From Prorocentrum cordatum (taxonomy: Eukaryota; Sar; Dinophyceae; Prorocentrales; Prorocentraceae), in contig CAUYUJ010016059.1 in assembly GCA_963575745.1 (NCBI GenBank), positions 2,795,790 through 2,859,789 on the forward strand: 64,000 bases of DNA, in the 5' to 3' direction. The position numbers and the translations under genes are program-made. Below the pieces are notes generated by a model. It was not told the origin of the DNA. It made no database searches and saw only the letters and a list, made by a program, of their open reading frames with translations. Shown one piece after another: positions 42,949 through 53,599 of the stretch; positions within the stretch are counted from its first letter, which is position 1; each line of letters opens with the position of its first letter.

Positions 42949-44535
42949 ATGGCGCGGGAGAGTCTGCGCGGGGCGGCCGCGGCCCGCTTCGCTGCAGACC
43001 GGCTTGTCCAGCGGCTCCAGCGTGAGCTGCAGGGGGCCAGGGAGAAGCTGGCGAGGGCGGGATCAGAGCTGGTGCACCTCAAGGGACCGCTGGCGGATGA
43101 GGTCAGCCAGAGAGCGCAGCTCATTGTCCCTGTGCTGAAGGCCAAGCTTGGCGACGGGGTGGTCCATCCACTGGTGCGACGGAGGCGTGATGTGGCTTCC
43201 CACGTCTTCGATGTCACGGCGGAGGAGATCGCGACGGCGTCGCCGCAGCGGCTCAACGCCATGCAGCGCGGTGGCAAGTCCCCCCAGTTGGAAATCGAGG
43301 TCGAGGTGTGCGAAGCGGAGCCTGGTGTAGCCCTGCCCGCGGTGCCGCGGGCGCACCCGTCGCAGACCGCCGTGACGCGCGCGCCCCAGCGGCCCTCGGC
43401 GAGGCCGTTCATCCTTCGGCCGCCGGGTGATTGGAGCCGAGTGGGCCGCCAGCCGAGCTGCGAGGAGACCGCCATCGCGGTGCTCGCGGGCTTGGGCTGC
43501 GGGCCCATGGCTCAGGCGGACATCGCAGCGAAGCTTCAGGTTTGCGGCGCTGCTGGCGCTGGGGCGCCGCCGCCGCTGCTGGAACACCTGAGTGGGCAGA
43601 CTGGAGAAAGCGTGGAGCCCGAGGCCGCCGAGCGCGCGGCGTCCTGGGACCTGGGCGCCGCGCCGACGAGCGAGGCGAGCAGCGGGAGCTCAGAGACCAG
43701 CACTGCAGATGGTGGTGCTGCAGATGCTGGGACGCCGCCTCCGCCGCGCAGCGGGCCTGGGGAGCTCGGCGTGGTCGGAGGCCCAGCCTCTTTGCGCGCC
43801 TCCGCGTGCCTTGGCTGTGATACTGGCGAGTGCTCCTTCAGCGGGAAGTCCGAGGAGGACCTCTCTGGCGAGAATGGGTTTGATGCTGGCGAGCGGGCGG
43901 CCGATGCCGACGCCGTCACGGCGTGCGCCGCCGCCGCGCCGCCCGCTGAGGGCAGTTCGGGCGTCGCCACCTACCTCGTCCAGCACCCCGCGGCTTTGCT
44001 CAGTGGGGGAGGTCCCGATGCTGGCGGCGGAGAGGATGAGGCGGCGCCCGCCCTGGGCGCGGCCTCGGACGACGGTGCTGTCCTGGGTTTCCTCAGCGAG
44101 GTCTGCCTCGCAGCGGTGGCGGCCGCGGCCCGCGGGCCGCGCGCGGCAGTGGACGCGCCGGACGCGCTGCTTTGCCTCGCCGAGGCCCGCGCCGAGGTGT
44201 GGCTTCAGCAGAGGGGGCGTACACTCGGCGACAGGGCAGTGGTCGAAGCCCGAGCTGAGGGCTTACTGATGCAGGGAGGAGTTCCAGGAACGCTGCTGGA
44301 GGCCGCCGCCGCGGCCAAGGCGGCCTTCCTGCGCGGCGAGGCGACGGAGGGGCTGCGGCTGCTGGAGGCGGCACAGCAGTCCGTGGACGGCCCCGAGGTC
44401 CTCGCTGGAGCCGAGCCGCCCGTGGGGGTCTGCCTTGTGGAGCCCGCCGCAGGCCTGCTGGCGGGCGGCGAGGGGGCCACGCGCATCCCAGAGGGGCGGT
44501 CGGAGGGCCCCTGCGAGGAATGGCTGCCCGCGTGA
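42949..44535 (+). CDS. 528-aa ORF of element A, unknown function
   Basis: Uninterrupted frame from the first ATG after the spliced leader (27-nt leader) to TGA at 44533-44535. The N-terminal 60 residues are helical and basic (RFAADRLVQRLQRELQGARE) and probably coiled coil. The next ~130 are mixed (LIVPVLKAKLGDGVVHPLVR, ASHVFDVTAEEIATASPQRL). From about residue 190 it is acidic, Ala/Gly/Glu-rich, with a short Cys patch (CLGCDTGEC). The end is helical (LLEAAAAAKAAFLRGEATEG). I recognise no domain: no RT, no RNase H, and not the zinc finger of B and C. The frame is intact although B beside it is broken, so A may be young or selected. GC bias alone favours open frames, which tempers this. Confidence 0.6.
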   Translation: MARESLRGAAAARFAADRLVQRLQRELQGAREKLARAGSELVHLKGPLADEVSQRAQLIVPVLKAKLGDGVVHPLVRRRRDVASHVFDVTAEEIATASPQRLNAMQRGGKSPQLEIEVEVCEAEPGVALPAVPRAHPSQTAVTRAPQRPSARPFILRPPGDWSRVGRQPSCEETAIAVLAGLGCGPMAQADIAAKLQVCGAAGAGAPPPLLEHLSGQTGESVEPEAAERAASWDLGAAPTSEASSGSSETSTADGGAADAGTPPPPRSGPGELGVVGGPASLRASACLGCDTGECSFSGKSEEDLSGENGFDAGERAADADAVTACAAAAPPAEGSSGVATYLVQHPAALLSGGGPDAGGGEDEAAPALGAASDDGAVLGFLSEVCLAAVAAAARGPRAAVDAPDALLCLAEARAEVWLQQRGRTLGDRAVVEARAEGLLMQGGVPGTLLEAAAAAKAAFLRGEATEGLRLLEAAQQSVDGPEVLAGAEPPVGVCLVEPAAGLLAGGEGATRIPEGRSEGPCEEWLPA

Positions 44536-44943
44536 CCGACCCCCCCTCGAGGGGGGCGCGGCGGGAGCTGGCGCGCCGCCGCTTCCGCAGCTCGAGGAGC
44601 GTGGCGGGGCCGGGCCCCGAGCCGCCCTCGGAGTGCAGGGATCGCGAGAGGTGAGTGAGTGAGTGAGTTGGCGTGCAGTTGCATTCGGTTGTATCCGTGT
44701 GTAGAGCTGTTTGCCTGTGAGTGAAGACTCCTGAGTTCAGTCGCAGTCGTTCACGGTGGGCGGTGGCCCAAAGCGGCCCCGCTGGGTGGGCGAGAGGCGG
44801 CCCAAGGTGGCCCCTCCCGGGTGGGTGGCCCTGCGGGGCCCCCGCGAGAGGCGGCCCCAGGCGGCCCCTCTCGGGCGAGTGTTTCTTTTGGCCTTTTGGC
44901 CCCACCACTCCGCCTTGAAGGCCCCGTCTTTAACTTTAGTTTT
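44536..44943 (+). other. Element A 3' tail shared with elements B and C
   Basis: Starts with a remnant resembling the end of ORF2 of B and C: frame ...GSREVSE* through the GTGAGTGAGTGA run. It then has two GGC-GGCCC units of about 60 bases and ends at TTTAACTTTAGTTTT. There is no poly(A) and no AATAAA. The shared tail is presumably what the LINE enzyme recognises. Confidence 0.7.
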
Positions 44944-45130
44944 AACACGCAGTAGAACACGCAGTAACACGTCAGAGCTCAAAGGAACACGGCAGACCAT
45001 GCAGGAGCACGAGGCGCACGGCATAACACACATAATACATAGGAACACGGAAGAACACACAGGAGCACGGCAGATTACACAAAACACATAGGAGCACGGC
45101 AGAACGAATTGGACGACGGCAGAACAGACA
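44944..45130. repeat. 20-bp repeat array downstream of element A
   Basis: Begins with the target-site duplication and continues AACACGGCAGACCATGCAGG... It is nearly identical to 52870-53045 downstream of B. Confidence 0.9.
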
Positions 45131-45134
45131 GGAG

Positions 45135-45440
45135 CACGGCAGCACAGGCATACGCACACTCAGGCACACGCACAGGCATACCCACACACAGACACATACG
45201 AACGCACACATACACACACACACACGCACACGCACAGGGAGGCAACATACGTTCACGCAGACCGCAGGAGCACGGCAGAGCAGCACGGCACAACACAGCA
45301 GCACCGCAGACCAACACGCACGGACGCACATGCACATATTTCACGCACGCACGCGCACGCGCAAACGCACGCACGCCACGACAGACTTGCGCAAAGCATA
45401 CGAAGAACGTAGAATATCTCATATTATCAGGACACAAATG
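45135..45440. repeat. (CA)n-rich tract and GGGAGGCAACATACG block
   Basis: CACACGCACA repeats followed by GGGAGGCAACATACGTTCAC, GCACGGCACAACACAGCAGC and ACGCACGCACGCGCACGCGC, then CCACGACAGACTTGCGC. The same series is at 53200-53540 and 59000-59310. Confidence 0.9.
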
Positions 45441-45479
45441 ACGCTTCCCGTTCTTGTCCGGTCAGATTCCTCAGAAATA

Positions 45480-46250
45480 GCGATGTCGCCTCAGACATCC
45501 TCACAACATTGAGATCTTCGCGACATCTCGTTGAACACAAACGCGCGTTTCGCTCGAGACCTCCTCGAAAAGCTGATCGCCGCGAAATTCACTAATCCGT
45601 AGAATTTGCGTTGTGCCCGAGACATCCTAGCCAAAATGAGATGTCGACGGAGGTCTACGACTGCATCTGGCGTTGAAAAATACGTTGTCGCTAGGGACAT
45701 CCTCAGAAAATGACCGGCAGCATGGCCGACCCCCAAAAAGAACACGACCGACAATTTGCATCTCGCTGGGAACATCCTCAAAAGGAGATGTTCTCCGCAT
45801 CGTCTTGACATTGTTCTTGAAGTGCTTCAGACTGAAGAAATGAGAGCCCGAAAAGGACCCAAATAAGGCTCCAAGAGCGCCCTGAAGACTGCCGACAATG
45901 ATGATTTCGCTAAGGAAATCCTGTAACACACGAACAACCAATAACTTTGATTTGAACATTGCTGTTCGACATCGTCTTGAAATCGCTCCTAAAAGGGCTT
46001 CCAGACGGCCCAAGCCAGCCTTCTAAACATGACGATTCCGCTAGGGACATCCTCGAAGAAAGAGGTGCGTGTGTGTGTGTGTGACATCGAGATTGCCCCA
46101 AACGAGGCGCAATATGACTCCAAGAGCGCCCTCGAGATCCCTCAAAATGCGTTTTTCGCTTGAGACATCCTCAAACGTTATGTTGTTCGCAATATCGCCT
46201 TTTTACAAAACAGGCGTTTCGCGTGAGACATCCACCGAGAAATAAAATTC
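45480..46250 (+). pseudogene. ARDIL-repeat sequence, copy 2 (degenerate)
   Basis: GACATCCTC-type motifs at about 45488, 45547, 45614, 45687, 45758, 45905, 46030, 46150 and 46205 have nearly the same spacing as 33561-33981, and almost the same sequence as 53600-54370. The forward reading (RFARDLLEKL, RCARDILAKMRCRRRSTTA, VVARDILRK, LHLAGNILK) is interrupted by stops. Confidence 0.5.
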
Positions 46251-46262
46251 GCGAAATTACCA

Positions 46263-46941
46263 CACCAATTGCTTGTGCGAGCGCCGTTTGCAGTTTGCAG
46301 GAGCCGTGGAGCATGCGCTCGTAAGCAAGGCAAGTGGTTTGGCGAAGAATGCAAGGGCGATTTGCCCCCGTGCATCCTTGTAAGCCTCAGGCAGACAAGA
46401 TGCGATCACGGCGCCGTGATAGGCCAGCTGAGGGGCCGCACCCCTTGACAGGACTGCCTCTGGCCTAGGAGCTGGTAGCGCCGCGAGTGTAACTGATCGT
46501 TTTGTCGAGCTATCGTTCGATAGCGCTTGAGCCCTGCTGGCGCTGGGATCATGCGATCCACCTTGCCCGCGATGCTTGCGAGCTGCTGCAGCTCGGTATT
46601 TCTGGTGCGCGAGCTTGCTGGGCCTCTGGATGGGTGTCCTTTGAGGCTCTTTGGTCAAAGGCGGTGTTCGTTACATTTGTGATTCGGACGCCGCCCCTCG
46701 ATGGCCGACGCGCAGAGGCGCGGCAGAACACGCAGAACACACAGGAACATGGCAGGACACACAGGAGCACGTCAAAACACACAGGAGCACGCACGGCAGA
46801 ACGCAGGAGCAGGAGGAGCACGGCAGAGCAAGGCAGAAAAAGCCAGAGCACGGCAAAACATGCAAAACACATTGAGCTTGGCAGAACAAGCGGGGGCACG
46901 GCAGAACACACAGGAGCACGGCAGAACACACAGGAGCACAA
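46263..46941. repeat. Segmental duplication S, copy 2, with 20-bp array
   Basis: Near-identical to 42195-42886. Array units occupy about 46715-46941. It ends in the target-site duplication of element B. Confidence 0.9.
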
Positions 46942-46963
46942 TCCGTAGCCATTTTGGCACAAG
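46942..46963 (+). other. Dinoflagellate spliced-leader relic (element B)
   Basis: 22 nt beginning TCCGTAGCCATTTTGGC, with A for T at the next position. It is followed by GCC and the first ATG at 46967, but that frame does not give the conserved protein. ORF1 starts at the ATG at 47107. Confidence 0.9.
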
Positions 46964-47106
46964 GCCATGGATCACCCGACGACCGCAAGTCGTCCGCGGC
47001 GTTCTGAGCGCGAGGGTCTCCTCGCTTTGGGCCAGTGCAATTCGTTGTTTCGCTCCCTGTTGTACCCGCGCGGAGGCGCATCCTGTCGGCCAGTGCGGCA
47101 GTGGCC

Positions 47107-48271
47107 ATGGCGCGCCCCCTGCGCTGCGGCGCCGGTGGCAGCAGGCGCAGCAAGACGTACTGGATGTGCAGCTGTGGTGGTTGGAACTGGGACTGGCGCG
47201 CCACGTGCCTCGGCTGCGGCTACGCGGCGCCGCCGCGGGCGCTGGATGCCGCTGCCGCCAGGGCCAGGCCCCTGGCGGACAAGGGCGGCTGGGTGGACCA
47301 GCCACGGGGGCGCCGCGCCCAGAGGCAGGCCCGCGGCGCGGCGGCGAGCGCGGCCTCCACCCAGTCGCAGACCTCGGCGTCGGGCGACAGCGGGACGCCC
47401 AGCGGCGGCGGCGCCACGGCAATCGAGAGGCTGCAGGCAGCGGTCGAGCAGCTGGAGGCGCTGCAGGCGGGGCCGCCCGACGGCGTGGACAGTGCTTCAC
47501 CGACGTCGTCGCCAGCCAGCTGGAGGCCAAGCGCGCCGAGCTGGACGCGGCCCAGAGGGCAGCAGCGGGGCAGAAGGCGCCCTCCCTGCCGCGGCCAACG
47601 CTGCTCCGCAAGGAGGCGAACGCAATCTGCAAGGGAGAGAGGCGGCTCCGTGCCGCACGCCAGAGCCCGGAGCAGAAACAGGCTGCGCGCGACCTCGCCG
47701 AGGCCCAGCTCCAGAAGGCACAGCAGGAGCTGGCGCAGCTCGACGCGGAGCTGGAGGAGGCATCCCGCGCTGTCCGCGCCCTCAAAGAGGACGCCCGCGC
47801 AGAGGCAGAGGCGCTGCGGCGGCAGCGGGCAGCCGAGTGGGCAGGATCCAGCGAGGTCCCTGGGCTCCTCGTGCAGCTGGACAAGCTGCCCGAGGCTTGG
47901 GGGGCCAGCAACTTCGAGGTGGCATGGGCAGCCATCCGCACCCAGGTGGGGCCGTGCGCACGCTGCTCGCCCAAGCCCCTGCTGCACCAAGGAGGGCGCC
48001 ATGGGCTGAGTCATGCCCCATGGAGGAGGTCAGCAGCGAGGACGGCACCCACGCAGGAGCTGCCGAGCCCAGGCAGCCGCAGAGCGCCGCGGGGCGCGGC
48101 CAGGCGGAGCGCCGCGGAGACGCCCGCGGCGAGTGGCCGAAGGTCGCCCAGGCGTCCAAGCGGGAGCTGGTGGCCGAAGCTGCTGACCTGGCCCCTCTTG
48201 CTCCTCGCCCTGCTGGGCCCGCAGCCAGGAGTCGCAGCGGAGTTTCGAAGCCAGGGCAGTCGTGCATTTAG
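47107..48271 (+). pseudogene. ORF1 of element B: zinc finger plus coiled coil, frameshifted
   Basis: The ATG at 47107 matches the start of ORF1 in C. Residues ~18-36 read YWMCSCGGWNWDWRATCLGC, a RanBP2-type zinc finger (W-x-C-x-C-x3-N-x6-C-x2-C). QLEALQAGPPDGVD is followed by a one-base loss near 47495, after which the coiled coil (CFTDVVASQLEAKRAELDAA, KQAARDLAEAQLQKAQQELA, EEASRAVRAL) is in another frame. A second shift near 47955 moves to APWAESCPMEEVSSEDGT. By analogy with LINE ORF1 it would bind the element RNA. Aligning it to C (55126-56250) shows the breaks. Confidence 0.75.
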
Positions 48272-49200
48272 CAGCACCAGAGCGTCTGAGCCGAGGCAGC
48301 GCACGGGCGGCGGCGCCGATGCGGCCCGCATTGGAGGCCAGCGGCCCCTTGACACCGGGAGGGCACAGGGGCCGCAGGCGCCAGGCCAAGCGGCAACGGC
48401 AGCACTGGATGTCCGATGTGCTGGTGCGTCCTGGTCGCTTCCCTGATGTCGACGCAGCTGCGTGCCGTCCCCATGAAGATGCAGCAGTGCAGGTGCACCG
48501 CCGCGTGGGGCGCACCCGCTGGCGAGCGGAGCCCTGCAGCTGGACCTGGGAGGTAGGCTCCCAGCCGAGCGACGCCTCCGAGGCCGCTCAGCAGTGGATC
48601 CAAGCCGTTAAGAGCAACTTGGTGGGAATCCACGGCATCGACGACACCGACCTGCCCGGGTACCTGGGGCGATCTGCAGGGCCTAAGGTTGTCCTCAAGC
48701 CCCTCCGCGCCGTGGTCAAGCGCGAGTACCGCCCTCGGCACTCGGCCCTCACCCACGCCATCCGCCAGGCCCTCGACGTCGCTCTCCAGGGGCTCACCGC
48801 GGGCAAGACGAAGCGGTGGCAGCCCGCGCACGAGGCCTGGTACGAGCGGCAGGTCGAGCGGGCCCCCGCCGATGTGGAGGCTGCCACGGTCGCTGCCTGT
48901 GAGGGGGACGAAGTAGAGGCTCTCGATTTCGACACTAGCGAGTGGGGCGACCTTGTTAGCCAAGCTGGCCTTCATGGAGACCCAGAGGCGATTGCTGCAG
49001 CGGCGCCTCGCATGTTCCCAGAGGCGTGACGGATGCAAGGGCTCGGCCTCCTGGAGGGCATGGGCCAAGGAGGCGGTGCAGAAGGGTGGCAGGCTGGCCC
49101 GTAGATTCGCCAGGGCAGTGCCGCCCCCGCAGGTAGTCGACCCCGACACTGGCAGGCCCTTGGCTGGCATGCTGGCAGTCGGTTAGCTGGAGGCCAACTG
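48262..49200 (+). pseudogene. N-terminal part of ORF2 of element B
   Basis: Reads HWMSDVLVRPGRFPDVD, VGRTRWRAEPCSWTWEV, LVGIHGIDDTDLPGYLGRSA, PRHSALTHAIRQALDV and WGDLVSQAGLHGDPEA, partly matching C at 56400-56700 (FGTSEWSDHSDQAGVHGDPK, SWRAWAKQAMQKGGRLA). It lies where LINEs place the endonuclease-RT linker, but no endonuclease residues were recognised. Stops and frame changes are present (for example TGA at 49027). Confidence 0.5.
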
Positions 49201-49273
49201 GCAAGCCCTCTGGCAGCAGGAGGGCTTCCAATCGGGTGCTTGAGTCGGCAGCTGGGACGTCCGAGGAGCGAGC

Positions 49274-50668
49274 TTGCCCCCCTTCAGCCTGGAGATGCTG
49301 CAGGCTGCCTGCAGGCGCCATTCACCTACGGCAGGCCTGAGGGCAGACCAGCTCCACCTGCGGCAGCTACTGCTGCTCCCAGTGGCCTTGCAGTTGCGAT
49401 GCCTAGACCTCCTGGAGGCATATGAGGAGCGGCCCCAAGCCTTGGGCGCCCAGGCCACCGTGATGGTCTTCATTCCCAAGGCAGACGGTGGAGTCCGACC
49501 GATTGCGCTGGTCCCGCTGCTCATGCGCATCTGGAGCAGCCTGAGACAGCCAATATGTGCGCTGTGTGAGGCGGAGCACGACCATCGTTTCTTCTGGGGC
49601 AAGGCAGACCGCGGATGCGAGAAGGCGGGCTGGCTGCACAACGCCTTCGCCGCCTTCGCGCGGGAGAATGGGTTTGCCGCCGCCAGCCTCTTCCTGGACA
49701 TCACCAAGTTCTACGAGAACCTGCGGCACGACGTCCTGTGGCAGTGCGGGATCGAGCACGGCTTCAACCTGAAGTTGCTGCGTGGCCTGCTCGTGCTCTA
49801 CCAGAGCCCGCGGTTCATTTGCTTCGTAGGCATGGCCACCGTTTCCTTCACCACCAGCGGGACGGTCCTGGCAGGGTGCGCGTGCGCAACCACGGTGGCC
49901 AAGCTCCCCGTGCTTGCGGCCCTCCGCGCTGCCTCGGCGGGAGGCAGGGCGCTGGTGGTGGCGCGCAACGTCGTCGGCGACATCGCGCTGCAGGCCGTCG
50001 GCACGGAGCGTCTTGTCGCCGCGCAGCTGGGCACAGCTGGGCTGGAGGTGGCGTGCATCCTCCGCAGCCAGCACCTGCCCATCAGTGCCGCCAAGGCGAC
50101 CTTCCTTGCCTCGAGTCCCAGCCTGGGGCGCCAGCTGGGCGAGTTCTGGAAGTCGCAGGGCTGGACCTTCCGTAAGACCTTGCAGGCCAGGAACCTCGGC
50201 ACGGACGCCACCATCACGAGGAGGGGAGTGCACGTGGGCCGAGTACGGGCTGCTGGTGCACTTCGCCGCGCGCGCAGGCTGGGCTGCTTGCGAGCTGCAG
50301 GCGTGGAGGTGGACCTCATCCACAAGGCTGGGCCTACAGCCAGCATGGTGTGGGGGCGTATAGTCACGGGCATCGCAGACGGTGAGCTGCACAGCTGGAG
50401 GCTCGCCGCATGCCGCAGCGCAGGAGCGCCCCCCATGGGCGCTGCGCTTGGGCTCCGCATGCGATGCGCCGAGCTCAGAAGGAGGCGTGGCCTTGACCCC
50501 GCAGTCCTCACGGCTGGCCATGCAGTCCAGATGCTGGCGAGCCTCCTGCAGTCAGCCGAGCTGCCGCACAGGATGAAGCGCCGGGGCTGGAGGCAGCGGC
50601 AGCCAGGCATGCAGCTGCCGACACACTGTGGACGCACTGCGCCTCCCCCATCGACGCGGCGGTGCTGA
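49274..50668 (+). pseudogene. Reverse transcriptase of LINE-like element B (active-site defect)
   Basis: A 464-codon open frame. Motifs in order are VMVFIPKADGGVRPIALVPL (RT 1), SLFLDITKFYENLRHDVLWQ (motif A; catalytic Asp in DITK), TVSFTTSGTVLAGCACATTV (motif B), NVVGDIALQAVGTE (motif C) and HLPISAAKATFLASSP (motif D). In motif C the usual (F/Y)-x-D-D is V-V-G-D: the first Asp is Gly, so polymerase activity is probably lost. The frame then changes near 50640 and continues as ARIGWRFKSERFLVTDL to CRCGAGRGTLWHRLFE followed by TGA at 51049. Confidence 0.75.
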
Positions 50669-51051
50669 CCCTCGCTCGGATCGGCTGGCGCTTCAAGTCC
50701 GAACGCTTCCTCGTCACGGACCTCGGCGACGAGCTCGACCTCTTGCTCCTCGGGCCTCGTGAGCTAGGGCTGGAGGCTGGCCTCGGCGCCAGGCGTGCCT
50801 CCGATCGCCATGAGATGCGGAAGCTCAGCCACGACCCCCTCCTGCAGCGGCCCCTGTACTGGGACGCCATCGGGCGGCTGCTCGGGCCAGACAGCGAGCT
50901 GAGCGTGAGGGGGCAGAATGCGCCGGGGGCCCACATCTCCAACACGCACTGGAAGCAGGCCAGGCTCTTCGACGCAGGAGAGCGAGGGCACGCGTGCTGC
51001 TGCCGCTGTGGGGCCGGGAGAGGCACCTTGTGGCACCGCCTGTTTGAGTGA
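50662..51051 (+). pseudogene. RT-RNase H connection of element B with Cys/His motif
   Basis: 129 codons: DPLLQRPLYWDAIGRLLGPD, SNTHWKQARLFDAGE, CCCRCGAGRGTLWHRLFE. C-x-x-C-G-x-G-x-x-x-x-x-x-H-R-x-x-E is a zinc-binding pattern found after the RT in many LINEs, where a Cys normally follows the Glu. Here a TGA stop takes its place. Confidence 0.6.
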
Positions 51052-51184
51052 CCCGTGCTGGGGCCCCAGCGGCGTGACGGAGTGCCCGCACGGCTGAAGA
51101 GGTGTGCGGAGAGAGCGCGGGCCCACGGGGAGTGCTCTGGCGAGAACTTCGCCCGCTGCTGGTTGCCTGCCCCAGCGCCGCCCC

Positions 51185-51765
51185 AAGGTCGCCGCACTGA
51201 CGCCATGTGGATGCAGTGGGTCAGCAGGCCAGCCGACGAGAAGCTCAACGGCAAGCTGTACCTGGACGGCCCAGCCCTCGAGCCGCAGTTCAGTGCCCTT
51301 CGCCGCGCGGGATGGGCCATTGCACAGTGCGACGACGATGGCAACCTGGTCGCAGGGGTCTACGGCACCGTCAGGCGAGACCTCTGCCCGCAGCAGACGG
51401 CCAAGGACGGCGAGGACTTCGCAGCGTGGATGCTCGCCACCTTTGCAGGGCCAGCAGTTGAGGAGGTCAACATCGACTGCAGCTCCACCGTGACCTGCCT
51501 GCGCAGGGGGCGTGCTTACGCGACCAAGCCCAGCAGGGCCAACGCCCATCTGTGTGGCAGGATCTTGGCATGCCTCGAGCCAGGGACCTTTCCTGTGATG
51601 AAGGTACCAGCCCACTGCTCAAGGCAGGCGGTGCTCGACGGGCGCCTAACGGAGGCCCAACGGCGCGGCAGCGAGCATGCTGACCGCCTCGCCAAGATGG
51701 GAGCCGTGATGCGCGCAGTGGACAGGCAGACGGCCGGCGAGCACCGCGCGCTGGCGGTGATCGTG
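51185..51765 (+). pseudogene. RNase H domain of element B
   Basis: Within an open frame (51055-52638): GKLYLDGPALEPQFSALRRA (first Asp), EDFAAWMLATFAGPAVEEVN (Glu), IDCSSTVTCLRRG (second Asp), KVPAHCSRQAV and RRGSEHADRLAKMGA (the (N/H)-x-A-D block with the last Asp). All four acidic residues of RNase H seem to be present. It would remove the RNA strand during retrotransposition. The host ORF2 is broken on either side. Confidence 0.7.
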
Positions 51766-52064
51766 CTGGAGCTAGGGCGCTGGATCAGTCGGGCAGCCAT
51801 CCTCTGGCAGGGCATCGCGGCCAAGGACTGCGAAGGGCTGCCGCCTGCAGCTGAGCGACGCCAGGTCCGCTTCGCCGCTGCGGAGGCGCCGCAGGCAGCA
51901 GGGGGGGGCGCTAGCCTAGCGCCGAGCGCCAAGCGGCCGCGCCTGGAGAGCGCCCGCTCGGCAGGCAGCATCACGGCCGCCCTCTCGGCCAGCGCTGCAG
52001 CCTTCAGCATCCTGGGGCGCGCCCTCGCCTACGCCTGCTCGGGGGAGGGGGGCGGAACCCAGGA

Positions 52065-52646
52065 GCTCGTGGCGTGCACCAAGTGCGGCGCCTACATGAC
52101 GCTGGGAAGTCGCAGTCGTTCTGGCGCGAGGCCCCGCCTCAAGGAGCGGTGCCCAGGCGGCAAGGCCGACAAAGGTGGCAGGAACCAGCGCAGCCTATGG
52201 CTTCGGGGACTCCATCCTGGCGGCAGGATGCAAGAGGGGTCCCGTACTGCCAGGCGCAGTGTGAAAGGAGAAGGCACCCCTGCTCTGCGCTCGGGCCACT
52301 GCTTGAGCATGCGCAGGAGCAGTACTTGGAGTGGCTCGGCATTGCTGCCGAGCCAGAGGTCGGCCCTTCGGCTGCGGCGAGCTCGGCAGGCAGCGCCTCC
52401 GCGGCGGCCGCGGCGCCCACCGAGGTGCAGGGCCCTGCGGTGGCGACCGCGGTCGCGCCCGCGGCGGCCGCCAACGCCAGCCTGCCTCTGCGACGGCCAG
52501 CTGCGGAGCGGGCGGCCCCCCTCGGGGCTTTCGGTGTCACCGAAGAGGAGCTCGCCGCCGCGGCCACGGCAGCGGTCGGGGCCCTGGAGGACCGCAGGGT
52601 ACGCCGCCGCATCGCCCGCCGTGGCGCGCAGGCCGTGAGTGAGTGA
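52065..52646 (+). pseudogene. C-terminal Cys motif and tail of ORF2, element B
   Basis: VACTKCGAYMTLG followed by RCPGGKAD and GRNQRSLWLRG resembles C at 57280-57420 (ACTKCGAY..., GRNQRSLWERGLLPGG), a C-x-x-C-x(n)-C zinc-binding tail. A frameshift near 52100-52250 moves the end to QYLEWLGIAAEPEVGPSAAA and RRIARRGAQAVSE*, and the stop lies in the GTGAGTGAG run. Confidence 0.65.
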
Positions 52647-52822
52647 GCGAGTGAAACAGTGCATCGTTGTGGCTTGCGCGTGCTGCTCCCATAGGTGAGT
52701 AGGCTTCCGCCGCCCTCGGTGCCCGCCTGGCTCGGCCTCTTTCGGGGGCGCGGGACCTGTCTGGGCCTGCCTGCGTTCTGGCCGCCACTTGCCTTTAAGG
52801 CCCCGTCTTTACTTTCAATTTT

Positions 52823-53190
52823 AACACACAGGAGCACGGCAGAGCACGCGGGAGCACGGCAGAACACGCAGTAGAACACGCAGTAGCACGGCAGAGCTCA
52901 AAGGAACACGGCAGACCATGCAGGAGCACGAGGCGCACGGCAGAACACACATAATACATAGGAACACGGAAGAACACACAGGAGCACGGCAGATTACACA
53001 ACACACATAGGAGCACGGCAGAACGAATTGGACGATGGCAGAACGCACAGGAGCACGGCAGAACACACAGGATCACGGCAGAACACACATGAGTACGGCA
53101 GAGCAGGACCGTGGCAACGCACATGTGAGCACGGCAGAACACATAGGAACACGGCAGAACACGTAGGAGCACGGCAGAACACCCAGAACA
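52823..53190. repeat. 20-bp repeat array downstream of element B
   Basis: Starts with the B target-site duplication. Variants of AGGAGCACGGCAGAACACAC to about 53190, nearly identical to 44944-45130 but longer. Confidence 0.9.
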
Positions 53191-53199
53191 TTTGTTCAC

Positions 53200-53283
53200 A
53201 CAGCCGCATACACTGGCACACGCACGCAGGCATACGCACACTCAGGCACATGCACAGGCATACCCACACACAGACCCATATGA

Positions 53284-53338
<55 letters not shown>

Positions 53339-53540
53339 CACACACTCACACACAGGGAGGCAACATACGTTCACGCAGACCGCAGGAGCACGGCAGAGCA
53401 GCACGGCACAACACAGCAGCACCGCAGACCACCACGCACGGACGCACATGCACATATTTCACGCACGCACGCGCACGCGCAAACGCACGCACGCCACGAC
53501 AGACTTGCGCAAAGCATGCGGAGAACGTAGCATATCTCAT
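53200..53540. repeat. (CA)n microsatellite and GGGAGGCAACATACG block
   Basis: A pure CA run at about 53288-53355, then the same block as at 45240-45440. Confidence 0.9.
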
Positions 53541-53599
53541 AATACCAGGACGCATAATGACGCTTCCCGTTCTTGCCCGGTCAGATTCTTCAGAATTAA

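Larger units (their letters stand above)
42886..44957 (+). mobile_element. Retroposed element A with 14-bp target-site duplication
   Basis: AACACGCAGTAGAA occurs at 42886-42899 and again at 44944-44957. Between them the insert begins with a spliced-leader sequence (42901-42922) and ends ...AACTTTAGTTTT. Its last 300 bases (GTGAGTGAGTGAGTGAG, GGCGGCCC(A/C)AGG-GGCCCCTC units, CTTTTGGCC-CACCAC, AAGGCCCCGTCTTTAA) match the 3' tail of C, and the end matches that of B. A is therefore an mRNA, trans-spliced and then reverse-transcribed into the repeat array. Confidence 0.85.
46925..52837 (+). mobile_element. LINE-like element B, full length but decayed, 15-bp target-site duplication
   Basis: AACACACAGGAGCAC occurs at 46925-46939 and 52823-52837. 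The insert starts with a spliced-leader relic and ends ...ACTTTCAATTTT. ORF1 (zinc finger and coiled coil) and ORF2 (RT, RNase H, terminal Cys motif) are present but frameshifted. No apurinic endonuclease motif was recognised between them. The length is about 5.88 kb. Confidence 0.85.
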
